Assembly (NCBI RefSeq): GCF_017573545.1
Contig: NZ_JAGEOK010000005.1
Span: 186,001 to 250,000, forward strand
Source: Actinomadura nitritigenes
GTDB taxonomy: Bacteria; Actinomycetota; Actinomycetes; Streptosporangiales; Streptosporangiaceae
DNA: 64,000 nt
Direction: 5' to 3'
Below the pieces are notes generated by a model that made no database searches, was not told where the DNA came from, and worked only from the letters and a program-made list of their open reading frames with translations. Shown piece by piece: positions 41,515 to 50,483 of this stretch. Every line of letters starts with the position of its first letter. Within the stretch, counting starts at the first letter, position 1. The position numbers and the translations under genes were made by a program.

Positions 41515-42165
41515 ATGCCCGAGGCCAGCACCCTGCCGGCACTGAGCCCGAACCCGGTACGCGGGCGCCTGAACTCGGCGTTCTTCGCGCTGACGGCCGG
41601 TTACACCGACCGGCGGCTCGCCGGCCACAAGCGGCGGATCCTCCCCGGGACGGGCGGCGTCGTCGCCGAGATCGGCGCCGGCAACGGCCCGAACCTGCGC
41701 TACCTGCCGCCGGGAGCGACCGTGCACGCCATCGAACCGAACCCGTACTTCCACCGGCGACTGGCGCGCACGGCCGCCGTCCGCGGCGTCGACCTGACCA
41801 TCCATCCGGTGCCGGGCGAGACGATCGACCTGGAGGACGCGAGCGTGGACGCCGTGATCTGCACGTGGGTGCTCTGCAGCGTCCACGACCCGGCCCGGGT
41901 GCTCCGGGAGGTCCGCCGGATCCTGCGGCCCGGCGGCCGGTTCGCGTTCATCGAGCACGTCGCCGCGCCGCCCGGCACCGTGCGGCGCGTCCAGCGGCTG
42001 GTGCGCCGGCCGTGGCGGTGGGCTTTCGAGGGCTGCCGCACCGACCGGGACACCGCGGCCGCCGTCCGCGCGGCCGGGTTCGCCTCGGTGGAGATCACCG
42101 AGTTCCGGTTCCGGTCCGGCTTCGTCCCGGTCCGGACGCAGATCGCCGGTGTCGCCGTGCGCTGA
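41515..42165 (+). CDS. Class I SAM-dependent methyltransferase
   Basis: This 216-residue methyltransferase has motif I VAEIGAGNGPNLRYLP, the acidic motif in HAIEPNPYF, post-I ASVDAVICTWVLCSVHD and the post-III helix EVRRILRPGGRFAFIEHV. The pattern matches the METTL7/phospholipid methyltransferase-like group (Methyltransf_11). The acceptor is unknown. It lies 140 bases after the hydrolase-LuxR gene. Confidence 0.88.
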   Translation: MPEASTLPALSPNPVRGRLNSAFFALTAGYTDRRLAGHKRRILPGTGGVVAEIGAGNGPNLRYLPPGATVHAIEPNPYFHRRLARTAAVRGVDLTIHPVPGETIDLEDASVDAVICTWVLCSVHDPARVLREVRRILRPGGRFAFIEHVAAPPGTVRRVQRLVRRPWRWAFEGCRTDRDTAAAVRAAGFASVEITEFRFRSGFVPVRTQIAGVAVR

Positions 42166-42189
42166 GCGGTCCCGTGGCCGGGCGGGCGA

Positions 42190-43774
42190 TCAGGGGACGC
42201 GCAGGATCACGCCGGGACGCGCGCCGCCGTGCGCGCCGTCCTCGACCACGGGGCGTCCGCCGACGACGACCGCGCGGATCCCGTCCGGATACCGCTGGGG
42301 TGCCGCGAACGTGGCCCGGTCGGCGATGCCGGCGGGGTCGAACACGACGATGTCGGCGGCCGTCCCGGGCCGCAGCGCGCCGCGCCCGGCGAGCCCGGCG
42401 CGCTCGGCGGGCGCGAGCGTGCACTTGCGCACCGCTTCGGCGAGCGACAGCCGCCCGGTGCGGACGTACTCGGCGAACAGCCGGGGGGTAGCAGCCGTAG
42501 GAGCGGGGGTGCGGGGCGCCCCGGCCGGTCGGGCCGTCCGGGTCGAGCGCCTGCCCGTCGGATCCGATCACGGCCACGGGATGGGAGAGCGCGTCGAGCA
42601 GGTCGCGCTCGCTCCGCCCGCCTGCGATCATCTGGACGCCGTTGCCGTGCGCGGCGACCAGGTCGAGGACGGCGGCGCTCGGGTCCCTCCCCGTGCGGGC
42701 AGCGAAGGCGGACACCGTCCGGCCGACGGGATCCTCCCCTGCCGCAGTGGCGCCGGGGACGCGGCTGATGGTGATCTCGTCCCAGGAGTTGGGCATGTCC
42801 CGCCAACTGCGGGCGACGCGCGCGCGGACGTCCCGGTCCCGGAGCCGTGCCCGCATCCCCTCCTCGCCGCCCTCCTGCGCCCAGGAGGGCAGCAGTTGCG
42901 ACAGCGGCGCGTTGCCCGCCAGGTACGGGTAGACGTCGAAGGCCACGTCCAGCCCGGACGAGCGCGCCGCGTCGATCAGGTCCAGGGCGCGCGCGACCGA
43001 CCCGTGGTTGCGGCGGCCGACGGCGACCAGGTGGGAGATCTGGGTGCGGCAGCCGGTGGCCGCCGCGACCTGCAGCGCCTGCCGGACGGAGCCGAGCAGC
43101 CCGTCGGCGTAGTCGCGCACGTGCCAGGCGAAAAGGCGGCCGGACGCGGCGGCGGTGCGGCCGAGTACCTCCAGTTCGTCCTCCCGCGCGTAGCAGGGCG
43201 GGGCGTAGGCGAGGCCCGTGGAGACGCCGGCGGCGCCGGCGGAGAGCGCGTCGCCGAGCATGCCGCGCATCCGGTCGAGCGCGGCGGCGCCCGCCGGACG
43301 GTCCTCGAACCCCACGGCCGCCGCGCGCAGCGGCGTGTGCGCGACCAGCGCGGCCACGTTCACCGCCGGGCGCGCGGCGTCCAGCGCCGCGAGGTGCCCG
43401 GGCAGGTCCGTCCAGTCCCACCGGACCGACGGGTCGAGGTCCAGGTACCCGGCGGCGGCCCGGAGGGCGTCCGGATCGGCGGCGACGGGCGCCACGCCGA
43501 GCCCGCAGTTGCCGATCACGACCGTCGTGACGCCCTGCCGGACCGTGCTGTGCGCCTCCGGCGCGGACAGCAGCGTCAGGTCCGAGTGGGTGTGCACGTC
43601 GACGAAGCCTGGGGCCACCACATGTCCGGACGCGTCCAGGGTCCGGGCGGCGGGCCGTCCGGCGAGGTCGCCGACCGCCTCGACGCGCCCGCCGATGACG
43701 GCGACGTCAGCGCGACGAGGCGGCGCCCCGGTGCCGTCGACGACGGTGCCGCCGCTGATCAGCAGATCGATCAC
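42190..43774 (-). pseudogene. Frameshifted D-aminoacylase (N-acyl-D-amino-acid deacylase)
   Basis: The first about 430 codons encode an amidohydrolase of the D-aminoacylase type: VHTHSDLTL (HxH metal site), VIGNCGLG, a Glu/His region with QISHLVAVG, and VIGSDGQAL with the catalytic Asp. At a run of six G (42483-42488) the frame changes. Removing one base restores YPRLFAEYVR and the normal C-terminus (AGLAGRGALRPGTAADIVVFDP) to the stop at 42190. The GTG start at 43774 has a GAGAGGCGG site. It is either a true one-base insertion or a sequencing error in the homopolymer. As written, the C-terminal roughly 95 residues are lost. Confidence 0.85.
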
Positions 43775-43974
43775 GATCGAGCCGCCTCTCGCAGGCGGGA
43801 CGCCGCCCGCACCCGCGGAACGGCCGGCCGCGCACGCGGCGCGGCGGCAAGGCGGTGGTCCGCGTCGTGCACGGCGCCTCCTTGGGCGGCGGGTCTCCCG
43901 CCACTCCACCAGGGCTCGCGAGCCGCCGGCAATAACCCGTCGCCCATCGGCGGCGCCGCGGATATCGTCGGGCC

Positions 43975-44505
43975 GTGAGCAAGATCCTCCACGGTGAGTC
44001 GGTGACCCTGCGGCCCGCGACGGAGGCGGACGTGCCCGCGCTGGCCGCGATCCGCGCGACGCCGGAGGTCCACACGTGGTGGCGCGGCGGCCCCGACCTC
44101 GCCGCCGACGTGGCCCGCGAGCTCGCCGATGCCGACGTCGAACAGCTGGTCATCGAGCACGAGGGCCGCACCGCCGGCCTGATCCAGTGGCACGCGGAGC
44201 AGGACCCCGATTACCGGCACGCGGGCATCGACATCTACCTCGACCCGTCCGTGCGCGGGCGCGGCCTGGGACCCGACGCCATCCGCACCCTCGCGCGGCA
44301 CGTGTTCGACGACCACGGTCACCACCGGATCACCATCGACCCGGCCGTCGCGAACACCGCCGCCATCCGCTGCTACGAGAAGGTCGGGTTCCGGCCGGTC
44401 GGCGTCATGCGGCAGTACGAACGCGGCACCGACGGCACCTGGCACGACGGTCTCCTCATGGACCTGCTGGCCGACGAGTTGACCGGCGGGCCCCCGGCGC
44501 CGTGA
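43975..44505 (+). CDS. GNAT acetyltransferase, AAC(6')-like
   Basis: This 176-residue GNAT protein has VTLRPATEADVPAL, the acetyl-CoA loop SVRGRGLGPDAIRTL and a C-terminal AIRCYEKVGFRPVG. These features are shared with AAC(6')-type and RimJ-like enzymes; the acceptor may be an amino group of a small molecule or protein. Aminoglycoside resistance cannot be claimed from sequence alone. The start is GTG. Confidence 0.88.
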   Translation: MSKILHGESVTLRPATEADVPALAAIRATPEVHTWWRGGPDLAADVARELADADVEQLVIEHEGRTAGLIQWHAEQDPDYRHAGIDIYLDPSVRGRGLGPDAIRTLARHVFDDHGHHRITIDPAVANTAAIRCYEKVGFRPVGVMRQYERGTDGTWHDGLLMDLLADELTGGPPAP

Positions 44506-44515
44506 GCCGAGCGCG

Positions 44516-45043
44516 TCACCGCGTCACCGGCCGGTGCCCGGTCCGCGAGGCCGGCACGGTGGACGGCGCGGACCGGTGCAGGCTTCGTGCGGCAAGGCCG
44601 AAGACCACGCCTCCAGAGACGAACAGGGCGTCGGTGACGGTACCGGCGGTGACCGCCCACCATGAGGGATGGGGTGTGCCGTACACCTGGGCGGTAGTGA
44701 GGCCGGACAGGCCGCGCGGGAGGACGCCGAGCCAGCGGACCACGTCGTCGAGGACGCCGGTGCCGCCGCGCAGGCCGAGCAGTGCGCAGCCCGCCCAGCA
44801 GGCGGCCAGCTGAAGGCGGGACGGGAACCAGCGCCAGCCGCGCATCATCGCCAGCGGTGTGAGCACCCCGACCGCCGTCATCACCCAGACCAGGGCCGTG
44901 AACACCTGCACGGCCACCCGGGCGGAGCCGTGCTGGTGGTCGGGGTCCGGCATGGACAGCCCGGTCAGCGCCCACACCACATGCCAGAGCAGAAATCCCG
45001 TCACCCATACGAAGGCGGCCGTCCCGGCTCGTCGGATCGTCAT
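44516..45043 (-). CDS. Hypothetical integral membrane protein
   Basis: This is a 175-residue protein with about four hydrophobic segments (AAFVWVTGFLLWHVVWAL, VFTALVWVMTAVGVL, LQLAACWAGCALLGL, VTDALFVSGGVVFGL). No family recognised. The ATG at 45043 begins just before the first segment. The longer open frame upstream is Arg-rich and antisense-like. It ends 11 bases from the convergent GNAT gene. Confidence 0.7.
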   Translation of the reverse strand: MTIRRAGTAAFVWVTGFLLWHVVWALTGLSMPDPDHQHGSARVAVQVFTALVWVMTAVGVLTPLAMMRGWRWFPSRLQLAACWAGCALLGLRGGTGVLDDVVRWLGVLPRGLSGLTTAQVYGTPHPSWWAVTAGTVTDALFVSGGVVFGLAARSLHRSAPSTVPASRTGHRPVTR

Positions 45044-45215
45044 GGCCCCGACGATCGCGGACCGGCCGTGCCGGGCGCCTCCCGCTCGCGGGCGAGACGG
45101 CTCACTCGCGCGGGGGAACCGGCGCCGGATGTCACATCGCGGCCGCGCCGATCCTCTCAATGGCATCCAGCGAGGACGCCAAGGCACGGCCTCCCGGACA
45201 ACGAAGGGACGCTCC

Positions 45216-45491
45216 ATGTCCGCACGATCTCGCGCGCAGGGTCTACGCACCCGTGCGCTCGCTCTCGCCGCCGCAACTCTCACGACGACCGGGCTCGGAG
45301 TCGCGACCGGCGTCGCGGCGGTTCCCGCCCACGCCTCTCCGGCGGCGCCCGCCGCGACCTGGTGGGACGTCGGCAGCTACGGCACCCATCCGAAGTGCGT
45401 CGACGCCGGCCAGCAGTACGAGCGCGAGGGCTGGCCCTACAAGTGCATCTACGTCAGCGGCGCCGGCTGGGTTCTCGAGATCTGGCAGTAG
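45216..45491 (+). CDS. Small secreted protein, about 50 residues when mature
   Basis: This 91-residue protein has a clear Sec signal (RTRALALAAATLTTTGLGVA, cleavage likely after PAHA near residue 41). The mature part is rich in Trp, Tyr and Gly with two Cys (HPKCVDA and PYKCIY), which may form one disulphide. No family recognised. It ends with a perfect hairpin downstream, supporting a real transcription unit. Confidence 0.7.
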   Translation: MSARSRAQGLRTRALALAAATLTTTGLGVATGVAAVPAHASPAAPAATWWDVGSYGTHPKCVDAGQQYEREGWPYKCIYVSGAGWVLEIWQ

Positions 45492-45550
45492 CCCTCACGC
45501 CGCTGTGCCTCGCGCGCCGAACCGGCTCCCCGGCACGAGCGGCCGCGATC

Positions 45551-45585
45551 GACACCGGCCTCCGGCACGCCCGGAGGCCGGTGTC
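45551..45585 (+). terminator. Hairpin terminator of the secreted-protein gene
   Basis: A perfect 15-bp stem (45551-45565 and 45571-45585) with a 5-base loop follows the small secreted-protein gene and lies before the end of the convergent LUD gene, so it may serve both. Confidence 0.75.
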
Positions 45586-45648
45586 ACCGTTCCAGCCGAA
45601 CGGCTCGCCCCCTCTGGGGGCGTCTCGGCTCGGTGGCTCCGAGCGCTG

Positions 45649-46278
45649 TCAGAAACCGATCGCCTCGCGGAGCAGCAGGACGGTGCCGCGCCCGGGGTGA
45701 GGTTCCGCGTTGAGGACGAGGACGCGGTTGAGGGCACTGGGCACCCCGTAGGCCTCCACGCAGCGCTCGTTCTCCAGCGGGACGCAGTGGTCCTCGATGC
45801 GGCGCAGTGCGGTGCTCAGGTCGGGCACCACCTTCTGCGCTCCGACGACCCAGATCACCTGGGGCGCGGCGCCCGCGTAGCCGGCCAGCTGGCTTCCGCT
45901 GGCCGAGGCGGCGACCAGGGAGCCGGTCTCGGTGACCGCGGCGACGCTCCCCACGAGGACGTCGGGGCAGGCGAGCATCTTCCAGATCTCGGTCAGCTGG
46001 GTGGCGCGGTCCATGGACGAGCTGCGCGCCTTGACCGAGTCGTATCGGCCGCTGCGGTTCAGGTCCTCGTCGATGCCGGACAGCCGGAGGGTCTCGCTGG
46101 CCCCGGTGAAGACGGTGGCGCCCGCCGGAATAAGGTCCTTGACGCGGGTACGCGCGGCGGCGGCGTCATCGAGGATCTCGACGGCGAAGTTGTTCTCCCT
46201 CAACGCGGCGGCCGCCCGCTCCAGCGCCTCCGCGGGCGCCGGGCCGGTGAACGATGCCGCCGGAGCCGGAGTGGTCAT
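45649..46278 (-). CDS. LUD-domain protein (LutC/YkgG family)
   Basis: This 209-residue protein has the LUD fold: AGATVFTGASETLRLSG, SVAAVTETGSLVAAS, a segment beginning PQVIWVVGAQKVVPDL and a C-terminal LVLNAEPHPGRG. Family members act in lactate oxidation or as small redox-linked proteins; LutA and LutB are not adjacent. The start has a CAGGAGGAACC site. It is divergent from an ECF sigma gene with a large inverted repeat between them, so it is probably a sigma target. Confidence 0.85.
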   Translation of the reverse strand: MTTPAPAASFTGPAPAEALERAAAALRENNFAVEILDDAAAARTRVKDLIPAGATVFTGASETLRLSGIDEDLNRSGRYDSVKARSSSMDRATQLTEIWKMLACPDVLVGSVAAVTETGSLVAASASGSQLAGYAGAAPQVIWVVGAQKVVPDLSTALRRIEDHCVPLENERCVEAYGVPSALNRVLVLNAEPHPGRGTVLLLREAIGF

Positions 46279-46324
46279 GGTTCCTCCTGGGGCTGTTGAA
46301 CGGTGTGTTCGTCTCCGCTGGTAC

Positions 46325-46390
46325 CGACAAGGCCGCCCCGCGGAATGTGAGGCGCCCGCCGACCTCACATTCCGGGGCGGTGCCTTGTCG
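46325..46390. promoter_or_regulatory. Large imperfect inverted repeat between LUD and ECF sigma genes
   Basis: Arms of 28 bases (46325-46352 and 46363-46390) pair with only a displaced two-base bulge on each side. The cores are GGAATGTGAGG and CCTCACATTCC, separated by 10 bases. Position between divergent genes suggests matching promoters for one regulator, probably the ECF sigma factor itself, on both strands. Confidence 0.7.
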
Positions 46391-46405
46391 AAGGGGTGAG
46401 CGCAC

Positions 46406-47374
46406 ATGAGACCGAGAAGAGAGCCGGCGACGCACATGACCGACACGTCCAGGCCGGGACACGACCGGACCGATCCAGCCCTCAGCGTGATCATGGGCGA
46501 GCGGCGGCAGCTGATCAATCTCGCCTACCGGCTGCTCGGCTCGCTGGCCGAGGCCGAGGACGCCGTCCAGGAGACCTACGCCCGCTGGTACGCCATGTCC
46601 CCCTCCCAGCGGGACGCCGTCGAGTCGCCCGGAGCGTGGCTGACCACGGTCGCCGGCCGCATCTGCCTCAACACGCTCAAGTCGGCACGGGCGCGCCGCG
46701 AACGCTACGTGGGCGCCTGGCTTCCCGAGCCGCTGCCCGAGCCCGCCGAGTGGGCCGCCGACCGGACGGACGGCACCGCGGCCGACCCTGCCGACCGGGT
46801 CACTCTGGATGAGTCGGTCAACATGGCCTTCCTCGTCGTCCTGGAGTCGATGACCCCGGCCGAGCGCGTGGCGTTCATCCTCCACGACGTCTTCCGCTAC
46901 CCCTTCGCCGAGGTGGCCGAGGTCACCGGCCGCACCCCGGCCGCATGCCGCCAGCTCGCCTCCTCGGCCCGCCGCCGGCTCCACGGCCTGCGGGATCCGA
47001 AGCCGCCCGTGGCGAAGCAGGCCGGCGTCGTCCGGGCCTTCAAAGCGGCCTGGGAGGCCAAGGACATCGAGGCCCTGATCGGCCTGCTCGATCCCGACGC
47101 CACGGCGGTCGCCGACGGCGGCGGCCTCGTCATGGCCTTCCTCGACCCCATCGAGGGCGCCGAGCCGATCGCCCGCGGCTGGATGGAGATCGCCGACCGG
47201 ATGCCCACCGGAATGACGCTCCTGGAGCGCACGGTCAACGGCCGGCCCGGTCTGGTCGCCCGGCTCGACGGGGTCGTCGTGACCGTGTTCGCCTTCGAGG
47301 TCGTCGACGACCGGATCAAGCAGATCTGGGCCGTGCGCAATCCGGAGAAACTCCGCCCCTGGACATCGGGCTGA
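46406..47374 (+). CDS. ECF sigma factor with SnoaL-like C-terminus (SigJ/ECF41)
   Basis: This 322-residue sigma factor has region 2 (LINLAYRLLGSLAEAEDAVQ, ETYARWYAM) and region 4 (MTPAERVAFILHDVFRYPFA, TPAACRQLASSARRRL), then a C-terminal NTF2/SnoaL-like domain (about 205-322). That domain replaces an anti-sigma factor in the ECF41 group and modulates activity. It usually controls a divergent or adjacent gene. Here the divergent neighbour is the LUD protein. Confidence 0.93.
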   Translation: MRPRREPATHMTDTSRPGHDRTDPALSVIMGERRQLINLAYRLLGSLAEAEDAVQETYARWYAMSPSQRDAVESPGAWLTTVAGRICLNTLKSARARRERYVGAWLPEPLPEPAEWAADRTDGTAADPADRVTLDESVNMAFLVVLESMTPAERVAFILHDVFRYPFAEVAEVTGRTPAACRQLASSARRRLHGLRDPKPPVAKQAGVVRAFKAAWEAKDIEALIGLLDPDATAVADGGGLVMAFLDPIEGAEPIARGWMEIADRMPTGMTLLERTVNGRPGLVARLDGVVVTVFAFEVVDDRIKQIWAVRNPEKLRPWTSG

Positions 47375-47451
47375 CGCTTTTCGACCGTTCACTCCGGCCG
47401 CTTTTCACCAATATGATTCATATTTGTCGGCTGTACACGGAGGAGGCCAGG

Positions 47452-48309
47452 GTGTCCGAGCGTGCCCGGAATGCATGGGAGGTGCCGAGCGCCGTGTCCC
47501 GGCCGGCCGGCGAACCGGTGCGGATCGACACGACGGTCGCGCACTCGGCCCGGATGTACGACTACTACCTGGGCGGGAAGGACCACTACCAGGTCGACCG
47601 GGACACCGCGGAGATCGCGGCGCGCAGCTGGCAGGCCGTGCGGACCGCCGTCCGGGAGAACCGCTCGTTCCTGGCCCGGGCCGTCCGCCACCTGGTCCGC
47701 GAACAGGGGATCACCCAGTTCCTCGACATCGGCGCGGGCCTGCCCAGCGCCGGCAACGTCCACGAGATCGCCCAGGCCGAGGACCCCGCCTGCCGCGTCG
47801 TGTACGTCGACAACGACCCGATCGTGCTGGCCCACGCCCGGTCCCTGCTCATCGGCACGCCCGAAGGCAGGACCGCCTACGTCCACGCCGACCTGCGCCG
47901 GCCGACGGCGATCCTCGCCGACCCCGCCGTCCGCACCACGCTGGACCTCGACCGGCCGGTCGCCCTGATGCTGGTCGCGATCCTGCACTTCATCGTGGAC
48001 GAGCAGCATCCCGGCGAGATCGTCAGGGAGCTGATGGAGGCGCTGCCGTCCGGCAGCTTCCTGGTCGCCTCGCACGTCACCCCGGAACACGACCCGCAGG
48101 GAGTCCACGGCCTGGAGCAGGCCTACCGCGACGGCGGCGTCCCCGCCCAGGCCCGGCCCCGGGAGGCGTTCACCGCCCTCGCCTTCGACGGCCTGGAACT
48201 GCTGGACCCCGGAGTGACCCTGGTGTCGGAATGGCGCCCCGACGGCGACGCTCCCCGCCCGGCGGCGGACCAGGTCAACTGGTACGGCGGTATCGCCCGC
48301 AAGCCATAA
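47452..48309 (+). CDS. DUF574-type SAM-dependent methyltransferase
   Basis: This 285-residue protein belongs to the actinobacterial Methyltransf_19 family: ARMYDYYLGGKDHYQVDRDT, FLDIGAGLPSAGNVHEIAQ (SAM site), VVYVDNDPIVLAHARSLL and a C-terminal WYGGIARK. These are abundant in streptomycetes and relatives; the substrate is unknown. GTG 47452 is chosen because GGAGGAGG lies 5 bases upstream. An in-frame ATG at 47413 would add 13 residues. Confidence 0.9.
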   Translation: MSERARNAWEVPSAVSRPAGEPVRIDTTVAHSARMYDYYLGGKDHYQVDRDTAEIAARSWQAVRTAVRENRSFLARAVRHLVREQGITQFLDIGAGLPSAGNVHEIAQAEDPACRVVYVDNDPIVLAHARSLLIGTPEGRTAYVHADLRRPTAILADPAVRTTLDLDRPVALMLVAILHFIVDEQHPGEIVRELMEALPSGSFLVASHVTPEHDPQGVHGLEQAYRDGGVPAQARPREAFTALAFDGLELLDPGVTLVSEWRPDGDAPRPAADQVNWYGGIARKP

Positions 48310-48488
48310 CGGCCACGCCCCCCAAATTGGGAGATAAATCCTTTCGAGGGAAATGGTTGACCGCGCGGCGCCCTCCTTCACCGGTTCCCCCGCACCGCGA
48401 TGCCCGTGCGATGCACTCCCCTGATCATCGCTCGCGTTCGCGCTTGCCCAGGTCAGGGCAGAGCTGAACCGACCAAAGGAGGAAACAC

Positions 48489-49496
48489 GTGATCGCACTC
48501 TGTTCATCGGGAACAACGCGGCGCGGAGCGGTCGGCCGGTTCTGCGGCGCGGTCACGCTTCTCGCCGGCCTCGTCGTCAGCGGGGGCACGGCGAGCGCCG
48601 GTACCGCCACGGCGTCGACGCCCGGCTCGGCATCAGGACGGATCGGCACCGCGCACACCAGGACCGCGGGACGGCTGCCGGTCAAGAAGATCGAGAAGAT
48701 ACTGCAGGCCGATGGCCAGGTGAGCAGCAGCGGGGTCCTCGAAGTCGACATCGACCGCAAGGACCTCCACGTCAGCGGCGGCCGGCCGCGGGTGAGGTTC
48801 GAGGACGGCTTCCAGATCCAGCACGAGCTGTTCTTCCAGTCGCTCGGGCACGGGAAGACGATCCTCAACGGCGACCTGGCCCTGCGGCCGCAGGAGATCC
48901 AGCCGGTCATCGACGCGTTCATCGCCCACGGGCTCACGTTCCAGGCGCAGCACCAGCACTTCTACGACCTGCGCCCGATGGTGTGGTTCCTGCATTTCCG
49001 GGCGATCGGGGACCCGCTCCGGCTGGCCGGTGCCGCGCGCGCCGTCATCGGCGTGACGTCCACGCCGCTCCCGCAGCATGCGCCGCCGCACCCCACGACC
49101 CCGCTTCCCGTCCGGAAGCTGGCGAAGATCCTCGGCGGGGACGCCACCGTCGGAGAGAACGGGATCGTCACGGTGACCGTGCCGCGTACCGACAGGATCA
49201 GGCTCGGCGGCGTGGTCGTCGATCCGGACCTCGGGGTGTCCACCAGCGTCCAGTTCCAGCCGCTCACGAGGGACAAGGCGGCGGTGGTTCCGGACTTCTC
49301 CATGACGGCGAAGGAGACGCAGCCGGTCATCACGGTCATGCGTCACCGGCACTGGCTGGTGGGCTGCCTCTACAACCAGGAGACGGCAGAGCACCCGCAG
49401 CTGTACTTCTCGCACATGTTCCGCGTCGGCGATCCCGTCGCGCTCGCCCGGCAGGTCCGCGAGGGACTCGACCGCACGGCCGCACGGCATCCCTGA
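48489..49496 (+). CDS. Secreted DUF1259 (LpqO-like) protein with two repeats
   Basis: This 335-residue protein has a signal peptide (FCGAVTLLAGLVVSGGTASA) and two DUF1259 units (about 60-185 and 200-330). Each starts LPVxKxxKIL and contains a TQPVI or IQPVI segment and a HFR/HMFRVGDP strand. The family is secreted and of unknown function. The start is GTG with AAGGAGG upstream. A hairpin follows. Confidence 0.82.
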   Translation: MIALCSSGTTRRGAVGRFCGAVTLLAGLVVSGGTASAGTATASTPGSASGRIGTAHTRTAGRLPVKKIEKILQADGQVSSSGVLEVDIDRKDLHVSGGRPRVRFEDGFQIQHELFFQSLGHGKTILNGDLALRPQEIQPVIDAFIAHGLTFQAQHQHFYDLRPMVWFLHFRAIGDPLRLAGAARAVIGVTSTPLPQHAPPHPTTPLPVRKLAKILGGDATVGENGIVTVTVPRTDRIRLGGVVVDPDLGVSTSVQFQPLTRDKAAVVPDFSMTAKETQPVITVMRHRHWLVGCLYNQETAEHPQLYFSHMFRVGDPVALARQVREGLDRTAARHP

Positions 49497-49557
49497 CCGG
49501 CGGCTTCACGAAGAACTCACCATGTAGGCGCGGATGGCTCGTCCAGAGCGTCCGTTT

Positions 49558-49593
49558 GTGCGCGGTGGCGCGTCAATCGGCGCCACCGCGCAC
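49558..49593. terminator. Bidirectional hairpin terminator
   Basis: A perfect 14-bp stem (49558-49571 and 49580-49593) with an 8-base loop stands between the DUF1259 gene and the convergent end of the sugar-catabolic operon. Confidence 0.8.
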
Positions 49594-49628
49594 GCACGCG
49601 CGGCGTCGGCGGAGCGGGTGGGGCGAGC

Positions 49629-50483
49629 TCAGATGCCGACGGGGTGCCAGACCGTCTTGGTCTCCAGGAACGCGGTCATGCGGTCGATGCCCGGGGCGGC
49701 GGTCCAGTCGGCGCCGGCCGGGCGCACGACGCGTTTGAGGTTCCCGGCGGCGGCCCGTTCGAGTTCGGGCGCCTGGCCAGGGGCGGCGCCGGTGAGGTCG
49801 ATGGCGTTGACGTCCATGTGGGAGGCCAGCCAGGGGGCCAGCTCGTCGCGGTGGCCGGTGAGGATGTTCACCACCCCGCCGGGCAGGTCGCTGGTGGCCA
49901 GGACCTCGGCGAGGGTGATCGCCGGCAGCGGGGCGGGTTCGGACGCCAGGACGACGGCGGCGTTCCCGGCGACGATCGCCGGGGCGAGCACCGAGACCAG
50001 GCCGAGGAGGGGGTCGTCGGGGGCGATGACGGCGACCACGCCGGTCGGTTCGGGAGTGGAGAAGTTGAAGAACGGGCCGGAGACGGGGTTGGCGGCGCCG
50101 GTGACGGCGCTGAGCTTGTCGGCCCACCCGGCGTACCAGACCCACCGGTCGACGGCCGCGTCCACCTGGGCGGCCGCCTCGGCCTTGCCCAGCCCGGACC
50201 GGCGGAGCGCACCGGTGAACTGGTCGTGGCGGTCCTCCAGCATCTCGGCGACGCGGTAGAGGATCTGGCCGCGGTTGTAGGCGGTGCGGTCCGCCCAGCC
50301 GGGCTGGGCCTTGCGGGCCGCCGCGACCGCGTCGCGGACGTCCTTGCGGGACGCCTTCGCGGCATTGGCCGCGAAGGCGCCCTCGGCGTCGTTCACCACG
50401 TAGGTCCTGCCGGATTCGGACCGGGGGAACGCCCCGGCGATGTACAGCTTGTAGGTCTTGCGGACGGTGAGACGGTCAGACAT
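49629..50483 (-). CDS. ALDH-like protein lacking the catalytic half
   Basis: This 284-residue protein has the N-terminal cofactor domain of aldehyde dehydrogenases (KLYIAGAFPRSESGRTYVV, GVVAVIAPDDPLLGLVSVL, DLPGGVVNILTGHRDEL). It stops before the catalytic Cys and Glu, ending ETKTVWHPVG. It is too regular to be random decay and starts by overlapping the full ALDH gene by 8 bases. Short ALDH partners of this sort are seen beside DeoC/ALDH genes in actinobacteria. It may be a structural partner or regulator of the active enzyme, not a dehydrogenase. Confidence 0.8.
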   Translation of the reverse strand: MSDRLTVRKTYKLYIAGAFPRSESGRTYVVNDAEGAFAANAAKASRKDVRDAVAAARKAQPGWADRTAYNRGQILYRVAEMLEDRHDQFTGALRRSGLGKAEAAAQVDAAVDRWVWYAGWADKLSAVTGAANPVSGPFFNFSTPEPTGVVAVIAPDDPLLGLVSVLAPAIVAGNAAVVLASEPAPLPAITLAEVLATSDLPGGVVNILTGHRDELAPWLASHMDVNAIDLTGAAPGQAPELERAAAGNLKRVVRPAGADWTAAPGIDRMTAFLETKTVWHPVGI

